This document shows, piece by piece, positions 61,862-64,000 of a DNA stretch of 64,000 nt. Both the position numbers and the translations under genes were made by a program. Source of the DNA: Zunongwangia sp. HGR-M22 (GTDB taxonomy: Bacteria; Bacteroidota; Bacteroidia; Flavobacteriales; Flavobacteriaceae); contig NZ_CP115159.1 in the NCBI RefSeq assembly GCF_027594425.1, positions 3,495,001 through 3,559,000 on the forward strand, in the 5' to 3' direction. The notes under the pieces are model-generated. The model had not been told where the DNA came from, did no database searches, and saw only the letters and a program-made list of their open reading frames with translations. Every line of letters starts with the position of its first letter. Within the stretch, counting starts at the first letter, position 1.

Positions 61862-62989
61862 ATGCTGATATTTGTAATTCTAATCGCCATTTTATATGCA
61901 GCTTTAATGCTGGCGTTTTTAAAAGGTTGGAATTCGTTAAAGCCTTCTACTGATAATTACGAGCCACCTAAAACCCGTTTTTCGATTATAATTCCGTTTA
62001 GAAATGAAGCTGAAAATCTACCCGATTTACTTGAAAGCCTAGCTATACTGAATTACCCTTTTAAGCTTTTTGAAATTCTTTTGATCAATGATGAATCTGA
62101 AGACGATTCAGAAAAAATTATTGCCGAATTTATCGAAACTCAACCTCAGCTTAACCTGAAAGTTTTACAGAACCATCGCATTTCGAATTCCCCGAAGAAA
62201 GATGCCATAAAAACTGCAATTGAAATGGCACAATTAGAATATATTCTCACCACCGATGCCGATTGTAAAATACCGCAAAACTGGCTACAAAGTTTTAATA
62301 CTGAAATTTTAGAAAATAACTCGGTAATGATTGCTGCACCGGTAAAGATTGAGATTACCGACAAAAAATTCGTGACTTCTTTTGAAGCGCTAGATTTTTT
62401 AAGCTTACAGATTACGGGAGCTGGAGCGTTTGGAATCAAAAAAGCTTTTATGGCAAACGGGGCTAATCTTTGTTATAAAAAAGAATCATTTGTTAAGCAA
62501 AATGGATTTGAAGGAAACTCTGAAATTGCCAGCGGAGATGATGTGTTTTTACTGCAAAAATTTATTCAGCAGCAATTAAAAGTGACTTTCTTAAAAGACC
62601 AAAATGCGATTGTAAAAACCAAACCACAATCGAGTTTTAAGCGACTGGTACAGCAACGTATTCGGTGGGCTTCAAAAACCTCAGCGTACACCAGCAATTT
62701 CGCCAAACTAACGGGACTAATCGTTTTTAATATGAACATTGCTTTCAGTTTGAGCCTGCTTTTCGGTATTTTCAAATTATTCCCCTTTCCTTATTTTATG
62801 ATCTTATTTTTAGTGAAATTTAACCTGGATTTTGTGTTGCTTTATCGCGGAACGATTCTCTTTAAAAATGAATCACTAATGAGAAAATATCTAATTAGCA
62901 GTGTGCTATATCCATTCTTCTCGGTTTATGTTGCCATTCTTTCGCTATTTGGAGGTTACAACTGGAAAGGAAGAAGGTTTAAGAGATGA
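61862..62989 (+). CDS. Membrane-anchored family 2 glycosyltransferase
   Basis: 375-aa GT2. One N-terminal helix (IFVILIAILYAALMLAFLKGW), the GT-A domain (RFSIIIPFRNEAENLPDLLESL, LLINDESEDDSEK, EYILTTDADCKIPQNWL, ANGANLCYKKESFVKQNGFEGN, SGDDVFLLQKF) with a QQRIRW motif (LVQQRIRWASKT), and two helices near the C-terminus. Such enzymes make polysaccharide or glycolipid. Well-matched promoter upstream. Sugar and acceptor unknown. Confidence 0.9.
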   Translation: MLIFVILIAILYAALMLAFLKGWNSLKPSTDNYEPPKTRFSIIIPFRNEAENLPDLLESLAILNYPFKLFEILLINDESEDDSEKIIAEFIETQPQLNLKVLQNHRISNSPKKDAIKTAIEMAQLEYILTTDADCKIPQNWLQSFNTEILENNSVMIAAPVKIEITDKKFVTSFEALDFLSLQITGAGAFGIKKAFMANGANLCYKKESFVKQNGFEGNSEIASGDDVFLLQKFIQQQLKVTFLKDQNAIVKTKPQSSFKRLVQQRIRWASKTSAYTSNFAKLTGLIVFNMNIAFSLSLLFGIFKLFPFPYFMILFLVKFNLDFVLLYRGTILFKNESLMRKYLISSVLYPFFSVYVAILSLFGGYNWKGRRFKR

Positions 62990-63002
62990 ATTCAATTGAC
63001 AA

Positions 63003-63022
63003 AATTCAATAAACAATTAGCA
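63003..63022 (+). repeat. AATTCA...ACAATTAGCA dispersed repeat, copy
   Basis: AATTCAATAAACAATTAGCA, 14 bp past the glycosyltransferase stop. The upstream ACAA is shared with the 63163 copy. Confidence 0.6.
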
Positions 63023-63162
63023 GACAGCCTTAAGCTTTCAGCAATTAAAAAATTCTCTACTTTTGGTCAACGTGATAAAAAATGTCATTTGGAGCAAAAC
63101 ACTATGAAGCCGAGAAACCTTATTCACATAGAAGTGGGCAGTTGACAGTTTACAGTTTACAA

Positions 63163-63182
63163 AATTCAGTAGACAATTAGCA
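63163..63182 (+). repeat. AATTCA...ACAATTAGCA dispersed repeat, copy
   Basis: AATTCAGTAGACAATTAGCA, 18 of 20 bases the same as the 63003 copy, 160 bp away in the same orientation. Confidence 0.6.
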
Positions 63183-63249
63183 ATTTGCACTAGAGATCAT
63201 TTAGACTGAAGCACAGCGGGATGGAGAAATTTTATTCAATTTAAACCTT

Positions 63250-63298
63250 TTGTCTCTTGTCTCTTGTCTCTTGTCTCTTGTCTCTTGTCTCTTGTCTC
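63250..63298 (+). repeat. 7-bp tandem repeat, seven units
   Basis: Seven perfect TTGTCTC units end to end, then TT and TAATC-like sequence. The array stops 40 bp before the ATG of the YCII gene, in the region where its promoter should lie. Confidence 0.9.
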
Positions 63299-63338
63299 TT
63301 AATCTAATTTCTATTCCTTATATTTAAAAAAACAAACT

Positions 63339-63617
63339 ATGAATTATTATATCCTAACTTATCACCTGGTAGACTCTTATTTGGAAGAACGAGGGAAATA
63401 CCGTGAAGAACATCTAGCAATGGCCAAAAAAGGCGAAGCAAACGGAGAAATCGTAATGGCTGGAGCATTGGACGAGCCCGCTGATAAAGCGATTTTTATT
63501 TTTAAATCTGAATCTGAATCGGCTGCAACGAATTTTGCTGAAAATGATCCTTACTTCAAAAACGGACTCATAAAAGAATATTCTGTTAGAAAATGGAATG
63601 TTGTAATTGGCAATTAA
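63339..63617 (+). CDS. YCII-family protein
   Basis: 92-aa protein: MNYYILTYHLVDSYLEERGKYREEHLAMAKKGEANGEIVMAGALDEPADKAIFIFKSE and FAENDPYFKNGLIKEYSVRKWNVVIG. The His in the EEHL segment and the Asp in ENDPYF are the conserved residues of the YCII family, of general unknown function in bacteria (some act as small hydrolases or epimerases). Preceded by the 7-bp tandem array. Confidence 0.92.
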   Translation: MNYYILTYHLVDSYLEERGKYREEHLAMAKKGEANGEIVMAGALDEPADKAIFIFKSESESAATNFAENDPYFKNGLIKEYSVRKWNVVIGN

Positions 63618-63634
63618 AATTTATATACACAGAA

Positions 63635-64000
63635 ATGACATTTAGAAAGATATTATCAGTTTCAGTAATTGCATCAACGCTTTTTATTTCTTGTAAAGAT
63701 AATAGCAATAAAGATAGCTATGAGCAACCAGAAAAACCTAAACAAGAGGTTGTAGAAAGCGAAAAAAAGCAGGAAACTAAAATAGATTCGGCTACGCCTA
63801 CAAATAAATCAGAAAGCAATAACGAGCAGCTTCAATATATTTGCTACACTTCTGATAATGATAAAAACAAAAGAATTTGGATAGAACTCGGTGAAGATGG
63901 GAAAGCCAATAAAGTTAAGTACGAGGGACAGAAAGAAACTATCGACTTAAAATATACCAAAGAAGAATATTCTGAAGGTGGCGCTCATCCTACAATTACC
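63635..64000 (+). CDS. Lipoprotein, partial (3' end beyond window)
   Basis: Frame open from the ATG at 63635 to the window end, 122 codons. It begins with a lipoprotein signal (MTFRKILSVSVIASTLFISC, Cys 20), then a charged Lys/Glu/Ser linker (EQPEKPKQEVVESEKKQETK) and a start of a globular part (LQYICYTSDNDKNKRIWIELGEDGKANKVKYEGQ). No family recognised. 17 bp after the YCII stop, possibly co-transcribed. Confidence 0.75.
   Translation, partial: MTFRKILSVSVIASTLFISCKDNSNKDSYEQPEKPKQEVVESEKKQETKIDSATPTNKSESNNEQLQYICYTSDNDKNKRIWIELGEDGKANKVKYEGQKETIDLKYTKEEYSEGGAHPTIT

Larger units (their letters stand above)
62990..63338. other. Intergenic stretch with repeats and a 7-bp tandem array
   Basis: No gene in these 349 bases. 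It contains two AATTCA...ACAATTAGCA copies (63003 and 63163), runs such as GTTGACAGTTTACAGTTTAC near 63142, and the 7-bp tandem array at 63250-63298, 40 bp before the YCII gene. Confidence 0.65.

Noticed and set aside
63250-63298. Tandem TTGTCTC units considered as a CRISPR array
   Set aside because: Units are 7 bp without spacers, and no cas gene is present.

Overview
The window reads as chromosomal DNA of a marine or soil Flavobacteriaceae-type Bacteroidetes. It is AT-rich, and many exported proteins carry short lipoprotein signals. The two best promoter matches fit the Bacteroidetes -7 pattern TAnnTTTG. Gene content also fits: mevalonate-pathway genes, a short fold-III arginine decarboxylase with a deoxyhypusine-synthase-like enzyme, GH92 mannosidases and LytS/LytTR regulation. 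I see no transposase, integrase, CRISPR array, phage gene or rRNA. There is one tRNA, tRNA-Leu(UAG).

Layout. (1) 1-11152, minus strand: a mannose/N-glycan utilisation block of a partial GH20 hexosaminidase, two GH92 alpha-mannosidase lipoproteins, a GH10-like lipoprotein, a CBM9-like protein, a cytoplasmic GH130 enzyme and a sodium/solute symporter. No SusC/SusD pair is visible. A LytS-type kinase and LytTR regulator (11297-13101) diverge from it. (2) 13098-20017: an AraC-type regulator, then an arsenosugar-type cluster (AhpD-like protein, ArsS radical SAM, two glycosyltransferases, purine nucleoside phosphorylase, ArsM, DUF547 lipoprotein). (3) 20001-29605: a GH113-like lipoprotein, a flavoprotein plus NapH-like Fe-S membrane protein pair, three lipid-linked-sugar-type glycosyltransferases, an LpxR-like outer-membrane protein and a tandem LAB_N membrane protein. 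(4) 29717-33017: polyamine genes for arginine to agmatine to putrescine to (probably) homospermidine. (5) 33333-37336: mevalonate kinase and decarboxylase, a UbiA prenyltransferase and a pseudouridine synthase. (6) 37441-43412: housekeeping and stress genes (TspO, flavoprotein, GDPD, SDR, YetF-like, PaiB-like, TerC) and an orphan. (7) 43676-47884: a PepSY/flavodoxin/reductase fusion, a DUF2271 protein and an ankyrin protein, probably an iron-reduction operon. (8) 48296-64000: tRNA-Leu, peptidases, a membrane metal-dependent hydrolase-like protein and ZIP transporter, a MutS-like ATPase operon, a cyclase, HemW, an S23-type four-helix protein, RuvC, a glycosyltransferase, a YCII protein and a partial lipoprotein.

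The most interesting gene-level signal is the arsenosugar cluster and its continuation into redox and lipid-glycosylation genes, which could suggest a route to arsenosugar lipids (inference). The intergenic DNA is unusually rich in short dispersed repeats: a GCGATCT-containing 20-mer family, a second 20-mer family ending ACAATTAGCA, two inverted REP-like hairpins with covarying stems, and a 7-bp tandem repeat upstream of the YCII gene. Several genes, mostly glycosyltransferases, appear to start at TTG.
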